In this document: positions 17,161 through 26,347 of the stretch, piece after piece
How positions within the stretch are numbered: the first letter of the stretch is position 1
How the letters are laid out: the number at the start of each line of letters is the position of its first letter
Assembly: GCF_900475935.1 (NCBI RefSeq)
Contig: NZ_LS483431.1
Location: 248,001 to 312,000 of the forward strand
Length of the DNA stretch: 64,000 nucleotides
Origin: Campylobacter fetus subsp. fetus
Lineage (GTDB): Bacteria > Campylobacterota > Campylobacteria > Campylobacterales > Campylobacteraceae
Direction of reading: 5' to 3'
Notes under the pieces: generated by a model
What the model was told of the DNA's origin: nothing
The model's input: the letters and a program-made list of their open reading frames with translations, nothing else
Databases searched by the model: none
Program-made: the position numbers and the translations under genes

Positions 17161-18425
17161 GAGTAGCGATACTTGGATTAGGTACTGTTGGCAGCGAAGT
17201 TGCCAACGTATTAATAAATAATAGACGGTTGATAACAGCTAGATCGGGTGTTGAGATAACACCTGTTATAGGTGTTGTACGCGATATAAGTAAAAAAAGA
17301 GAGTCTAGTATACCTCTTAGCGATGATATACAAAGTGTTATAAATAGGGATGATATTGATGTTTTTGTGGAGCTTATGGGAGGCGTGGAAAAACCATATG
17401 ATGTAGTAAGCAAAATCTTAAAGAAAAAAAAACCTGTCGTAACTGCAAATAAAGCTTTATTAGCTTATCATAGAAGTGAGCTTGAGATGCTTGCCGGAGA
17501 TACTCCATTTGGTTATGAAGCTAGCGTAGCTGGAGGTATTCCTATCATAAAAGCCTTAAGAGAGGGTTTAAGCGCAAACCATATAGAAAAAATCGTAGGC
17601 ATTATGAACGGTACTAGCAACTATATACTTACAAATATGATGCAAAACGGCACTAAATTTAATGAAGCGTTAAAAAGAGCTCAAGAACTCGGCTACGCTG
17701 AAGCTGATCCGACATTTGATATAGGAGGATTTGACACGGCTCATAAGCTCCTTATACTTGCTAGTATAGCTTATTTGGTGCATGCAAAACCGCAAGATAT
17801 ACTCATAGAAGGCATAGGCGATATCACTAATGAAGATATATATTTTGCGAATGAATTTGAATATGTTATTAAATTATTAGCTATAGCAAAACGAAGAGAA
17901 GATAAAGTAGAACTTCGCGTTCATCCAGCTCTTATTAGAAAAGATAAAATGATAGCAAAAGTAGACGGAGTGATGAACGCCATTAGCGTTACTGGAGATG
18001 CTGTTGGAGAAAGTCTGTTTTATGGAGCCGGAGCCGGCGGAAGTGCTACTGCAAGTGCCGTTATAAGCGATCTTATAGATATAGCAAGAAACGTTAAAAA
18101 TCCTATGCTTGGTTATAAAGCTCCGCTTGAGATAGCTCCGCTTGAGCTTATGAGTCCAAAAGATATTAGAACTAAGTATTATTTAAGATTAAAAGTAGCC
18201 GATGAGATAGGTGTTTTAGCTAAGATTACGGATCTAATGAGTAAAAATAATCTCTCTATAGATAGCTTTTTACAAAAACCAAGAGTCGATAAGAGTTGTG
18301 ATAGTAGCACTTTGTATTTTACTACTCATACATGCTTAGAAGCAGATATGGTAAGAGTGGTAAATCTACTTGAAAATGAGAGTTTTATAAAAGATAAGCC
18401 ATTTATGATCAGAATAGAAGAATAA
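17157..18425 (+). CDS. hom: homoserine dehydrogenase
   Basis: A 422-residue NAD(P)-dependent enzyme converting aspartate semialdehyde to homoserine for threonine and methionine synthesis. It has an N-terminal Rossmann motif (ILGLGTVGSEVANVL), VTANKALLAYH, the catalytic region GYEASVAGGIPIIKALREGL and GIMNGTSNYILT, EADPTFDIGGFDTAHK, and a C-terminal ACT regulatory domain (ADEIGVLAKITDLMSKNNLS). The ACT domain implies feedback control by threonine. It is coupled to the upstream aminotransferase. Confidence 0.94.
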   Translation: MRVAILGLGTVGSEVANVLINNRRLITARSGVEITPVIGVVRDISKKRESSIPLSDDIQSVINRDDIDVFVELMGGVEKPYDVVSKILKKKKPVVTANKALLAYHRSELEMLAGDTPFGYEASVAGGIPIIKALREGLSANHIEKIVGIMNGTSNYILTNMMQNGTKFNEALKRAQELGYAEADPTFDIGGFDTAHKLLILASIAYLVHAKPQDILIEGIGDITNEDIYFANEFEYVIKLLAIAKRREDKVELRVHPALIRKDKMIAKVDGVMNAISVTGDAVGESLFYGAGAGGSATASAVISDLIDIARNVKNPMLGYKAPLEIAPLELMSPKDIRTKYYLRLKVADEIGVLAKITDLMSKNNLSIDSFLQKPRVDKSCDSSTLYFTTHTCLEADMVRVVNLLENESFIKDKPFMIRIEE

Positions 18426-18426
18426 T

Positions 18427-18765
18427 TTGGGTCTAAAAGAGTATCTTTTTGGATTTAAAGGCGAGAATATGGCAGCTAAATATTTGGTATCGCAAGGTTT
18501 TGAAATATTAGAAAAAAACTTTCATTCTAAATTCGGAGAAATCGATATAATTGCAAAAAAGGATGATGTTCTCCATTTTGTAGAGGTAAAATCTACTAGT
18601 AAAGATTACGAAACTATATATAGAGTTACACAAAATAAAATTTATAAAATAATAAAAACTATTAACTTTTATATGCTAAAATACGATTTTGATTTGAATT
18701 ACCAGATAGATATTATATGTATTGAACAAAATAAGGTTAAATTTATACAAAACGTTAGCTTTTAA
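18427..18765 (+). CDS. yraN: YraN/UPF0102 family nuclease-fold protein
   Basis: A 112-residue protein of the UPF0102 family with the endonuclease-like core: GENMAAKYLVSQGFEILEKN then FGEIDIIAKKDDVLHFVEVKS, containing the D-ExK residues of PD-(D/E)xK nucleases. Its biological role is not established. The start is TTG, one nucleotide after the hom stop, so it depends on upstream translation. Confidence 0.85.
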   Translation: MGLKEYLFGFKGENMAAKYLVSQGFEILEKNFHSKFGEIDIIAKKDDVLHFVEVKSTSKDYETIYRVTQNKIYKIIKTINFYMLKYDFDLNYQIDIICIEQNKVKFIQNVSF

Positions 18766-18799
18766 TTCACTATTGTCTTTTAATTTAAGCTTTTTAATG

Positions 18800-18805
18800 T
18801 ATAAT
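18800..18805 (+). promoter_or_regulatory. putative -10 element for trxA
   Basis: TATAAT preceded directly by TG, 33 nt before the trxA ATG, with AAGGAG as the ribosome site. The 72-nt gap after yraN is consistent with an independent promoter. Confidence 0.5.
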
Positions 18806-18837
18806 TTGACTAAATTTATTAAGGAGATGAGAAACAA

Positions 18838-19152
18838 ATGGGTAAATATATAGAGCTTACTTCAGAAAATTTTAATGTTGCCAAAGAAGGCGTTGCATTA
18901 GTAGATTTTTGGGCTCCTTGGTGCGGACCTTGTAGAATGTTAGCTCCAGTTATTGATGAGCTTGCTGCTGAGTTTGATGGCAAGGCTAAAATTTGTAAAG
19001 TTAATACGGACGAGGCACAAGATTTAGCTGTTGAGTATGGCGTTCGTTCGATACCAACGCTACTATTTTTTAAAGATGGTCAAATAGTAGATCAAATGAT
19101 CGGCGCGCAATCAAAAATAGCAATTGCTGATAAAATTAACTCGCTTTTATAA
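18838..19152 (+). CDS. trxA: thioredoxin
   Basis: A 104-residue cytosolic thioredoxin with the WCGPC active site in VDFWAPWCGPCRMLAPVIDE near residue 28, the cis-proline segment VRSIPTLLFFKDG, and a complete fold. It is reduced by the thioredoxin reductase encoded 117 nt downstream and supplies electrons to peroxiredoxins, such as the Bcp-type protein at 29.4 kb, and to ribonucleotide reductase. Confidence 0.97.
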   Translation: MGKYIELTSENFNVAKEGVALVDFWAPWCGPCRMLAPVIDELAAEFDGKAKICKVNTDEAQDLAVEYGVRSIPTLLFFKDGQIVDQMIGAQSKIAIADKINSLL

Positions 19153-19156
19153 TCCA

Positions 19157-19175
19157 AATGGGGTTTTACCCCATT
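19157..19175 (+). terminator. hairpin after trxA
   Basis: A perfect 8-bp inverted repeat AATGGGGT / ACCCCATT with a TTT loop, 4 nt after the trxA stop. No T-tract follows, so it may be a leaky terminator or a 3'-end stabiliser that lets some transcription reach trxB. Confidence 0.6.
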
Positions 19176-19269
19176 ATCTGTCTGTATATATTCAATCAAA
19201 AATTTAAAATTTATTTTTATGTGATTTATTATTTAATTTTATAGATATAAATTTATTTAGGAGCAAATT

Positions 19270-20214
19270 ATGTTAGATGTAGCGATAATTGGAGGAGGTC
19301 CTGCCGGACTATCCGCAGGTTTGTATGCAACTCGCGGCGGTCTTAAAAATGTTGTGATGTTTGAAAAAGGAATGCCCGGAGGTCAGATAACAAGTAGTTC
19401 TGAGATGGAAAACTATCCCGGAGTCGCGACAGTTATGGATGGTCTTAGTTTTATGACTCCTTGGACTGAGCAATGTACTAGATTTGGTTTAAAACATGAA
19501 ATGGCAAATGTTCAAAGAGTGTCAAAAAACAGTGATGGAAGTTTTAGTATTTTTTTAGAAGGTAATAAAGTAGAAACCGCAAAAGCAGTTATAGTTTGCA
19601 CCGGTTCAACGCCAAAAAGAGCTGGATTTAAAGGAGAAGACGAGTTTTTCGGTAAGGGAATTTCTACTTGTGCGACTTGTGATGGATTTTTTTATAAAAA
19701 TAAAGAAGTTGCGGTTTTAGGTGGCGGGGATACAGCGCTTGAAGAGGCCGAATATCTAGCAAATATCTGTTCTAAGGTTTATTTGATACATAGAAGAGAT
19801 AGTTTTAGAGCAGCTCCGATCACGGTAGAAAAAGTTAAAAAAAATCCAAAAATAGAGCTTATAACAAATGCGAGAGTAGATGAGGTTTATGGAGATAGCG
19901 TAGCTGGAGTAAAAGGGGTAAAAGTTAAGCTTCAAGATGGCTCAGTGCGTGATTTGGCAGTGCCTGGTATATTTACTTTTGTTGGTTTGGATGTTAGAAA
20001 CGATGTTTTAAAAGATGAAAACGGCAATTTTATATGTGATACTTTATCAACAGGTCAAGTTAGGGTAAATTTAAAAATGCAAACAAATATTCCCGGTCTT
20101 TTTGCTGCTGGAGACTTAAGAGAAGATGCTCCAAAACAAGTTGTGTGTGCAGCTGCCGATGGTGCTACTGCAGCACTTTCAGCTATGAGCTATATAGAGA
20201 GCCTTCATTATTAA
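19270..20214 (+). CDS. trxB: thioredoxin reductase
   Basis: A 314-residue FAD/NADPH flavoenzyme that reduces thioredoxin. It has the N-terminal FAD motif ([19 protein letters not shown]), the redox-active CATC in [16 protein letters not shown], the NADPH motif [16 protein letters not shown], and the C-terminal FAD segment [20 protein letters not shown]. The length is normal. A strong terminator overlaps its stop codon. Confidence 0.96.
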   Translation: MLDVAIIGGGPAGLSAGLYATRGGLKNVVMFEKGMPGGQITSSSEMENYPGVATVMDGLSFMTPWTEQCTRFGLKHEMANVQRVSKNSDGSFSIFLEGNKVETAKAVIVCTGSTPKRAGFKGEDEFFGKGISTCATCDGFFYKNKEVAVLGGGDTALEEAEYLANICSKVYLIHRRDSFRAAPITVEKVKKNPKIELITNARVDEVYGDSVAGVKGVKVKLQDGSVRDLAVPGIFTFVGLDVRNDVLKDENGNFICDTLSTGQVRVNLKMQTNIPGLFAAGDLREDAPKQVVCAAADGATAALSAMSYIESLHY

Positions 20215-20239
20215 AGTCAGTTTTTACTGACTTTAATAA
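20208..20239 (+). terminator. intrinsic terminator at the trxB stop
   Basis: A perfect 13-bp inverted repeat TTATTAAAGTCAG / CTGACTTTAATAA with a 6-nt loop; it includes the stop codon. It separates trxB from the traT-like gene. Confidence 0.75.
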
Positions 20240-20305
20240 ATTCATTTAAGCGATTTTTATAAACTTTTTTGTTATTATGCAATAAATTTATAAATAAGGT
20301 TTCAT

Positions 20306-21085
20306 ATGAAAATTTTAAGTTCAAAAACTATCTTAGGCAGTATTGCCGTGCTGCTTTTTTTAACAGGTTGTGCTACTACGAATTTGCAGACTAGCTCTAA
20401 AATGACTCAAAGTATATTTATAGATCCGGTTGCTAAAGACAAGAGACTTGTTTTTGTCAATATCAAAAACACAAGCGGTCATGATGTGAATTTGGAAAAT
20501 AGAATCATACAAGGTTTGCAGTCTAAAGGTTATCAGATAGTAGATGATCCAGACGTTGCTACATATATACTTAGTACAAATGTATTATATTGCGATAAAA
20601 AATCAGAAAATAACGCTGCAGGCGGCGCTGTAGCTTTAGGAGCCACCGGAGCAGCTATAAGCGGATATAATAGCGGAGGGGCCGGTAGTATGATAGCTGC
20701 TGGTGCTGCTGGTGCTTTGGTTGGTGGAGTTTTAGGCAAGATTACCGAAGATACTATTTGGCAAATGCAAGTAGATATAAATATAAAACAAAAATCAAAA
20801 GGAATGGTTCTTAGCTCTACAGGAAGCGTGAGCGGACAAGCTTCAGTTAGCGATTCAAGTAAATCTGGATTTTTAAATTCGTTTGGCGGAAATATCAAAA
20901 ATGATAATGCAAGCGGTTCGCTAAGAAGTAACCAAGTTGACACCTCTAGCCAAAGCTATGAAAGCGATTATATAGAGAAAAAGACAATTATATTTGCCGA
21001 AGCTACTAAAATGGGATTAGATTTGGCTGAAGCTACTCCTATATTAGAAGATAAAATTGCTTCTCAAATTGTTGGATTATTTTAA
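20306..21085 (+). CDS. traT: TraT-like outer-membrane lipoprotein
   Basis: A 259-residue lipoprotein. Its signal peptide ends in the lipobox LTGC with the lipidated cysteine at residue 22. The mature part resembles plasmid-encoded TraT: SSKMTQSIFIDPVAKDKRL, a VNIKNTSGHDV segment, GLQSKGYQIVDDPDVATY, a glycine/alanine-rich hydrophobic pair around AALGATGAAISGYNSGGAG and AAGAAGALVGGVLG, and the end EATPILEDKIASQIVGLF. On F-type plasmids TraT mediates surface exclusion and serum resistance. Here it stands alone with its own terminator and no transfer genes nearby. Complement resistance or an envelope role is the likelier function. Confidence 0.88.
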   Translation: MKILSSKTILGSIAVLLFLTGCATTNLQTSSKMTQSIFIDPVAKDKRLVFVNIKNTSGHDVNLENRIIQGLQSKGYQIVDDPDVATYILSTNVLYCDKKSENNAAGGAVALGATGAAISGYNSGGAGSMIAAGAAGALVGGVLGKITEDTIWQMQVDINIKQKSKGMVLSSTGSVSGQASVSDSSKSGFLNSFGGNIKNDNASGSLRSNQVDTSSQSYESDYIEKKTIIFAEATKMGLDLAEATPILEDKIASQIVGLF

Positions 21086-21099
21086 TTTTTAAATTTAGA

Positions 21100-21132
21100 C
21101 TCAAATAAGTTTTTATTTGAGCCTAGTTTTTT
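21100..21132 (+). terminator. intrinsic terminator after traT
   Basis: Inverted repeat CTCAAATAA / TTATTTGAG with a 4-nt loop, followed a few bases later by six T residues. Confidence 0.75.
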
Positions 21133-21279
21133 AAATTTAAAATATCAAATTTCGAATTATATTAATATCTCAAATCTTCACATTTACTCAAATTTCAATT
21201 TCAAATTTTCTATAACATAACCATTTTGTAATTAAAAATTTGATAAAATGAGAAAAAATTCAAACCAAAAAGGTGTATG

Positions 21280-22044
21280 ATGATACGGATAGGAATTCAC
21301 GGTGCAAGCGGTAAAATGGGATATGAGATAATTTCAAATTTAAAAAACAATGAACAAGCAATTTTAAGCGTTGCTTATACGATAGAACCTATGCCTTTTG
21401 ATGTCGGTGATGCTATCGTTACAAATGATTTAAAAACACTTTTTGATAATAGCGATGTGATAATTGATTTTAGTATTAAAGATGGTGCTGTCAATTTAAT
21501 AAACTATGCAAGAACAAACCCAAAACCTTTGATCATAGGTACAACCGGTCTGGGAAGCGAAGGTGATGAGCTCATAAAACTTGCTAGCTCTGTTATGCCT
21601 ATACTTCAAGCTACAAATATGAGTTTAGGCGTAGCAGTGTTAAATAGACTTACTGAACTTGCAAGTAGAGTTTTAGATGGATTTGATATAGAGATAGTCG
21701 AGATGCATCATCGCCGTAAAGTAGATGCCCCAAGCGGCACGGCTCTTACACTAGCAACGCATGCCGCAAAAGCTAGAAACTTGACTTTAGATAGCGTAAG
21801 AGTTAGCGGTAGAGACGGGATGATAGGAGCTAGAAGCAAAGACGAGATAGCTGTTATGTCCCTAAGAGGCGGCGATATAGTCGGTCGTCATACTGTAGGA
21901 TTTTATAATGATGGGGAGTTTATCGAACTCAATCACACTGCTACATCTAGAGCTACATTTGCAAAAGGCGCTATAAAAGCTGCCATTTGGATAAAATCAA
22001 AAGAGCCTAAGCTTTACTCTATTTATGATTGTTTAGGACTATAA
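21280..22044 (+). CDS. dapB: 4-hydroxy-tetrahydrodipicolinate reductase
   Basis: A 254-residue NAD(P)H enzyme of lysine and meso-diaminopimelate synthesis. It shows the Rossmann motif [28 protein letters not shown], the catalytic [16 protein letters not shown] and the dimer-forming [14 protein letters not shown] codons at 21277 and 21280 are both possible; the second has better spacing from AAAAGG. The gene lies one base before purF, so the two are cotranscribed despite unrelated pathways, as I recall for C. jejuni. Confidence 0.94.
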   Translation: MIRIGIHGASGKMGYEIISNLKNNEQAILSVAYTIEPMPFDVGDAIVTNDLKTLFDNSDVIIDFSIKDGAVNLINYARTNPKPLIIGTTGLGSEGDELIKLASSVMPILQATNMSLGVAVLNRLTELASRVLDGFDIEIVEMHHRRKVDAPSGTALTLATHAAKARNLTLDSVRVSGRDGMIGARSKDEIAVMSLRGGDIVGRHTVGFYNDGEFIELNHTATSRATFAKGAIKAAIWIKSKEPKLYSIYDCLGL

Positions 22045-22045
22045 A

Positions 22046-23386
22046 ATGTGTGCGATAGTAGGAATTATAAATTCAAAAGATGCCGCTAAGACTGCTTATT
22101 ACGGTCTATTTTCTATGCAGCATCGCGGTCAAGAAGCAAGCGGAATCAGCGCTAGTAATAATCACAATATCAAAACCATTAAAAATCGCGGTTTAGTAAC
22201 AGAAGTTTTTAATCATGATAGTTTTGAAGTTTTAAAAGGTGAAATGGCAATAGGTCACAATCGTTATTCAACCGCAGGAAGCGATAGCGTTTTGGATGCT
22301 CAGCCAGTTAGCGCAAAATACTCTTTGGGTCAGATTAGCATAGTGCATAACGGAAATTTGATAAATAAAAATGAAGTTAGAGAGAGGCTTGTCGAGGACG
22401 GTGCGATATTTCAGTCAAATATGGATACGGAAAATATTCTTCATCTTATTGCAAAAAGCAAAAAAGAGCATCTGCAAGATCGCATAGTTGAAGCCGTTCG
22501 TCAGATTATAGGAGCGTATTGTCTTCTTATACTGAGTCGTTCAAAGATGTTTGTTTTGCGCGATCCTTACGGCGTACGACCACTTAGTCTTGGGAGATTA
22601 AAAGATGGCGGATATATCGTAGCTAGCGAGACTTGTGCGTTTGATCTTGTAGGAGCAACTTTTATAAGAGACGTGAAGCCAGGAGAGATGCTTATATTTG
22701 AAGAAGGTAAAAGCGAGTTTAAAAGTATCCAGCTTTTTGGACAAGTCGATCCTAGAATTTGCGCTTTTGAGTATATATATTTTGCTAGACCAGATAGTGT
22801 CATAGACGGTAAAAATGTATATGACATAAGAAAAAAACTCGGCGAGACTTTGGCTAAAAAATCAAATATCAAAGCTGATTTTGTAGTTCCGGTGCCAGAT
22901 TCTGGAGTTCCCGCGGCGCTTGGATATTCTCAGTTTAGCAAAATACCGTTTGAGATGGCTATAGTGAGAAATCACTATGTGGGTCGTACATTTATAGAGC
23001 CTACTCAAGAGATGAGAAATTTAAAAGTTAAGCTGAAATTAAACCCTATGAGTTCTGTTTTAAATGGGAAAAGCGTTGTTGTCATCGATGATAGTATAGT
23101 AAGAGGAACTACTAGTAAAAAAATTGTTGAGCTTTTAAGGCATGCCGGAGTAAAAGAGATTCATATGAAAATAGCTGCTCCAGAAATCAAACATCCTTGT
23201 AGATACGGTATCGATACGCCAAGTTACGCTGAGCTTATAAGTGCAAATATGAACGTAGAAGAGGTGCGTAAGTTTATAGGCGCTGATAGTCTTGAGTTTC
23301 TTAGTATCGATGAGCTTACTAGCAGCCTTGGCAATGAGCGAAAATATTCTCTCGTGAGCTTTGATGGTGATTATTTTATAAAATAA
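22046..23386 (+). CDS. purF: amidophosphoribosyltransferase
   Basis: A 446-residue enzyme catalysing the first committed step of purine synthesis. Removal of the initiator Met exposes the nucleophilic Cys2 (MCAIVGII). The glutaminase domain continues with SMQHRGQEASGIS, GHNRYSTAGS and VHNGNLINK. The phosphoribosyl domain carries the PRPP loop VVVIDDSIVRGTTSKK near residue 350. Length and domain order are normal. Confidence 0.96.
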   Translation: MCAIVGIINSKDAAKTAYYGLFSMQHRGQEASGISASNNHNIKTIKNRGLVTEVFNHDSFEVLKGEMAIGHNRYSTAGSDSVLDAQPVSAKYSLGQISIVHNGNLINKNEVRERLVEDGAIFQSNMDTENILHLIAKSKKEHLQDRIVEAVRQIIGAYCLLILSRSKMFVLRDPYGVRPLSLGRLKDGGYIVASETCAFDLVGATFIRDVKPGEMLIFEEGKSEFKSIQLFGQVDPRICAFEYIYFARPDSVIDGKNVYDIRKKLGETLAKKSNIKADFVVPVPDSGVPAALGYSQFSKIPFEMAIVRNHYVGRTFIEPTQEMRNLKVKLKLNPMSSVLNGKSVVVIDDSIVRGTTSKKIVELLRHAGVKEIHMKIAAPEIKHPCRYGIDTPSYAELISANMNVEEVRKFIGADSLEFLSIDELTSSLGNERKYSLVSFDGDYFIK

Positions 23387-23394
23387 ATTTATTT

Positions 23395-23421
23395 AAAACC
23401 AGAGTTTCAAAGCCTGGTTTT
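23395..23421 (+). terminator. hairpin after purF
   Basis: Inverted repeat AAAACCAG / CTGGTTTT with an 11-nt loop, where purF and the minus-strand gene at 23445 converge. A second perfect repeat, TATCTTGC / GCAAGATA (23431-23458), overlaps the end of that minus-strand gene. The two probably stop transcription from both sides. Confidence 0.65.
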
Positions 23422-23444
23422 ATGTGATTTTATCTTGCTGATTA

Positions 23445-23987
23445 TCAGTGGCAAGATAAAGTATGATATACACTTGGACTTCTAAAATGCGCCGGATAAT
23501 TCATAGAAACGCTAAATGCTCTAGTTTCACCTGCTTTTAAACCATGTCCGATTGTGAAGCTAGCATTTTGTGTGCTGGATTGAGTATCTTTTCTTTTAAA
23601 TATTTCAAAAAATCCTCTTGTTTGAAATATAGTAGGATCAAGCTTTCCTTTTTCAACAGGAGAATTAACAAGTCTTATATTAAATTTGCAATTAGTGATC
23701 GTATGTGAGCCCGTGTTTTGGATAGTGCCCGTAAATACTATACTTTCATTGATGAGTACTCTGTTTTGGTCTAATTGGATTATTCTGGCTATTTTTGTAT
23801 ATTCGTCTATTATAAGCATTGCAAGTATGCTAACAGAGGTCATGACAAATATATTTAGCAGCACCATACTTAGCACTACTGAAACCTTTTTTTCTTTTAT
23901 GGACAGAAATAAAAAAGCTAAAAATAGTATAAATATAATCACTAGTGCGATTATGTGATAAATAGTAAAATAACCCATCAAAAACAC
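23445..23987 (-). CDS. membrane-anchored protein of unknown function, DUF2393-like (copy 2)
   Basis: A 180-residue protein with two N-terminal membrane helices (IYHIIALVIIFILFLAFLF and VVLSMVLLNIFVMTSVSILA). A predicted extracytoplasmic beta domain follows, whose conserved elements are VFTGTIQNTGSHTITNCKFNI and a C-terminal NYPAHFRSPSVYHTLSCH. It has the same plan as the gene just upstream, with which it overlaps by 10 nt: two helices, a beta domain with asparagine-rich turns and a cysteine near each end. I believe both belong to the epsilonproteobacterial DUF2393 family, but only from overall layout. Confidence 0.65.
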   Translation of the reverse strand: MFLMGYFTIYHIIALVIIFILFLAFLFLSIKEKKVSVVLSMVLLNIFVMTSVSILAMLIIDEYTKIARIIQLDQNRVLINESIVFTGTIQNTGSHTITNCKFNIRLVNSPVEKGKLDPTIFQTRGFFEIFKRKDTQSSTQNASFTIGHGLKAGETRAFSVSMNYPAHFRSPSVYHTLSCH

Positions 23988-24511
23988 TCCGAAGTCACAG
24001 TTGTATTATAATCAGTCGGTCTAAAGTCATTTATGACAAGCCTTAAGTTTTTGGTTTGACCTATATTTACTCCATCTTCTATCACGCTATTTTTTTTGTA
24101 AAATGGCTTAAGAGAATTTATGTAGTTTTTAAATTTATTAGGCGCTACTTTGTAAAACTTCAAATTTACATTGCAATATTTAAACGCTTTATTTGACTTG
24201 TTAGTCAAATTCAGATCGACTATCATTGTATCTGAGTAGTTTAGCTGTTTTATATCACTTATCATAATCTCTCTCTTTCTTAAAGTTTCATCTATAAATT
24301 TATGCGTATAGAATATACCAAGAAATACAAATACTATATCGGCTATAAGTAGGATTGAGGCAAGACCTGGGCGCTTAAAAATGAGTATTATAACAAGAAA
24401 AAGCACCACTAAAAACACTAATAAAACCCAAATTATCGCAAAATAATCGATAAAACCGAAATGCGATATATAAAATTTAATACCTTGTTTTATGCTATCT
24501 AGAGCGAGCAT
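23978..24511 (-). CDS. membrane-anchored protein of unknown function, DUF2393-like (copy 1)
   Basis: A 177-residue protein with two N-terminal helices (FAIIWVLLVFLVVLFLVIIL and ILLIADIVFVFLGIFYTHKF) and a beta domain containing DLNLTNKSNKAFKYCNVNL and ending TVTSECF. The ATG at 24511 is chosen because a strong GAGGAG sits 4-5 nt upstream; a TTG at 24523 would be in frame but lies upstream of that site. It overlaps hisIE by 17 nt and copy 2 by 10 nt, so the three are translated together. Confidence 0.65.
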   Translation of the reverse strand: MLALDSIKQGIKFYISHFGFIDYFAIIWVLLVFLVVLFLVIILIFKRPGLASILLIADIVFVFLGIFYTHKFIDETLRKREIMISDIKQLNYSDTMIVDLNLTNKSNKAFKYCNVNLKFYKVAPNKFKNYINSLKPFYKKNSVIEDGVNIGQTKNLRLVINDFRPTDYNTTVTSECF

Positions 24512-25226
24512 TTTTCTCCTCAATACCGCTTATTCCTTCGCGTCTTTTCAGCTCATCTAAAACTCTAGCCGGATGTATATCAAAATCAGCTAAAGCGACT
24601 ATAAGATGAAATAAAATATCTGCTGCTTCATATACTACGTCGTAATCTGGTTTGCCATCTATATGTTCGCCGAAACTCTCTTTGTTTAGATCTGCATATT
24701 TTTTAAATTTAGAAAGATCTTTGATAGCAAAACTGAACTCTCCGGCTTCCTCGCATATTTTTTTTAAGTAACTATTTTCACCTTTTTGATATAGTTTAGA
24801 TATATACGAGTTCTCGCTCCTATTTAATTTTCTATCAAGAGCTATATGATAAAGATGATCTAAAATATCGTATTTATGGGTTTTTTGATTGTTATTTAAA
24901 TTTGCTTTGTTGGCTGAAATTTCATTAAAAAAACAAGATTTTGCTCCGGTATGACAAGCATTGTCGCCTATTTGTTTGACTTTAATAAGAAGCGCGTCGT
25001 TATCGCAATCAAGAGCCATAAATTTAATAATCTGAAAATTTCCGCTCTCTTCACCTTTTTTCCAGATTCTATTTTTTGTGCGTGAAAAGTAGTGAGCAAA
25101 ACCAGTTTCTATACTAAGATTAAGTGCTGCTTCATTCATATAAGCCATCATAAGAACTTCATTTGAGCTATACTCTTGTACACTTACTGGTAAAAGTCCA
25201 GCTACTTTATCCCAATTCACACACAT
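24495..25226 (-). CDS. hisIE: bifunctional phosphoribosyl-AMP cyclohydrolase/phosphoribosyl-ATP pyrophosphatase
   Basis: A 243-residue fusion enzyme for steps two and three of histidine synthesis. The N-terminal cyclohydrolase half shows VLMMAYMNEAALNLSIETG, FSRTKNRIWKKGEESGNFQ, DCDNDALLIKV and the zinc cysteines in ACHTGAKSCFFN. The C-terminal pyrophosphatase half shows KKICEEAGEFSFAIKD and VYEAADILFHLIVALAD, the all-alpha NTP-pyrophosphatase motifs. The rest of the his cluster is not in this window. Confidence 0.94.
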   Translation of the reverse strand: MCVNWDKVAGLLPVSVQEYSSNEVLMMAYMNEAALNLSIETGFAHYFSRTKNRIWKKGEESGNFQIIKFMALDCDNDALLIKVKQIGDNACHTGAKSCFFNEISANKANLNNNQKTHKYDILDHLYHIALDRKLNRSENSYISKLYQKGENSYLKKICEEAGEFSFAIKDLSKFKKYADLNKESFGEHIDGKPDYDVVYEAADILFHLIVALADFDIHPARVLDELKRREGISGIEEKNARSR

Positions 25227-25235
25227 ATTTTATCC

Positions 25236-26330
25236 TTACTTTTGCTCTAGAGCGCTTTGCTTGGGTTTGTCTTTTGTATCCACCCAGATATTTGGTACGG
25301 CTCCTCCTGGAGTTAAAAATATCTTAGCATCGGTATTTACTTTTAATGCTTCATTAAACTCTTTTTGGGTTTGAATTTGTTTTAGTTGCAGTAAGTTATT
25401 ATCTAAACTTTTTGCTACTTCTTTGTTTGCGTATGCTTGAGCGTTTGCTTCTATTTTTAAAGCGTCGGCTCTACCTTGAGCTTCTATTTTTACGGCTTCT
25501 GCGTTACCTTTTGCAAGAGCTGCTTTTTTAAGAGCTTCTTGATTCGCTCGTTCTACTTCGTATTTTGTTCTTTCGGCTTCTTGTTTTGCTATTTGAACTC
25601 GTTCGATTTGCTCTTTTACTTTTGGCGGAAGTATTATCTCGCGAAGTTGTACACTTAAAAGCTCTACCGGTTTATTTTGTTGGCTATCGATATCTGTTCT
25701 TATACCATTATCTATAGCTACTGCTATATCATTACGACGCTCAGGAAGCTCTTCGGCGGTGTACTTACCAGTTACGTTTCTAACAACGTTTCTAACAACT
25801 GGATCAATTATCTTACTTTCCCAGCTAAATCCCCATGCGGCTATAGTTTGAGGAGCATTTTGCGGATTTAGTCTGTACTGAACGGTGATATCCATGCTGA
25901 CTGGAAGACCGCGAGAATCAAGAACCGATATAGTATCTTTTGTTTCTATACCGCTGCCACGGTAATTTGCTTCGTTTCTGCCTTCGCTTGAAGTATAGTT
26001 TATGATACGAACTTTAGTATCTACTACTCTTACTTCTTGTACAAAAGGTACAAAGAAATGAAATCCTGGACCAAGAGGTGTCGGATCGAATTTACCCGCT
26101 GTTGATTTGATACCCACCTCACCTGAATTTATTATTATAAATGGTTTTGCTATGACTAAAACAGCTATGATAACGACGATAGCGTAAATTATACCGCTAA
26201 ATTTACCAAAGCCGCTAGGAAGGCTCGGCATATTTGGTTTTTTAAAGTTGAAATTCGGCTTATTATCTCCGCCGTTTCCGCCTCCATTACCGTTTTTCTT
26301 GTTGAAATAATCATTTAAATCTGCTGGCAA
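25236..26330 (-). CDS. SPFH/prohibitin-family membrane protein
   Basis: A 364-residue protein of the stomatin/prohibitin/HflK type, organising membrane domains or proteases. An Asn/Gly-rich cytoplasmic tail (NKKNGNGGGNGGDNK) is followed by one membrane helix (GIIYAIVVIIAVLVIAKPF, about residues 46-64). The SPFH domain follows (EVGIKSTAGKFDPTPLGPGF, then YRLNPQNAPQTI). An Ala/Glu/Lys coiled coil covers about residues 240-320. It lies 17 nt downstream of ilvE in the same direction, the arrangement I recall in C. jejuni. Confidence 0.85.
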   Translation of the reverse strand: MPADLNDYFNKKNGNGGGNGGDNKPNFNFKKPNMPSLPSGFGKFSGIIYAIVVIIAVLVIAKPFIIINSGEVGIKSTAGKFDPTPLGPGFHFFVPFVQEVRVVDTKVRIINYTSSEGRNEANYRGSGIETKDTISVLDSRGLPVSMDITVQYRLNPQNAPQTIAAWGFSWESKIIDPVVRNVVRNVTGKYTAEELPERRNDIAVAIDNGIRTDIDSQQNKPVELLSVQLREIILPPKVKEQIERVQIAKQEAERTKYEVERANQEALKKAALAKGNAEAVKIEAQGRADALKIEANAQAYANKEVAKSLDNNLLQLKQIQTQKEFNEALKVNTDAKIFLTPGGAVPNIWVDTKDKPKQSALEQK

Positions 26331-26347
26331 GTTTATTCCTTTTAAAT

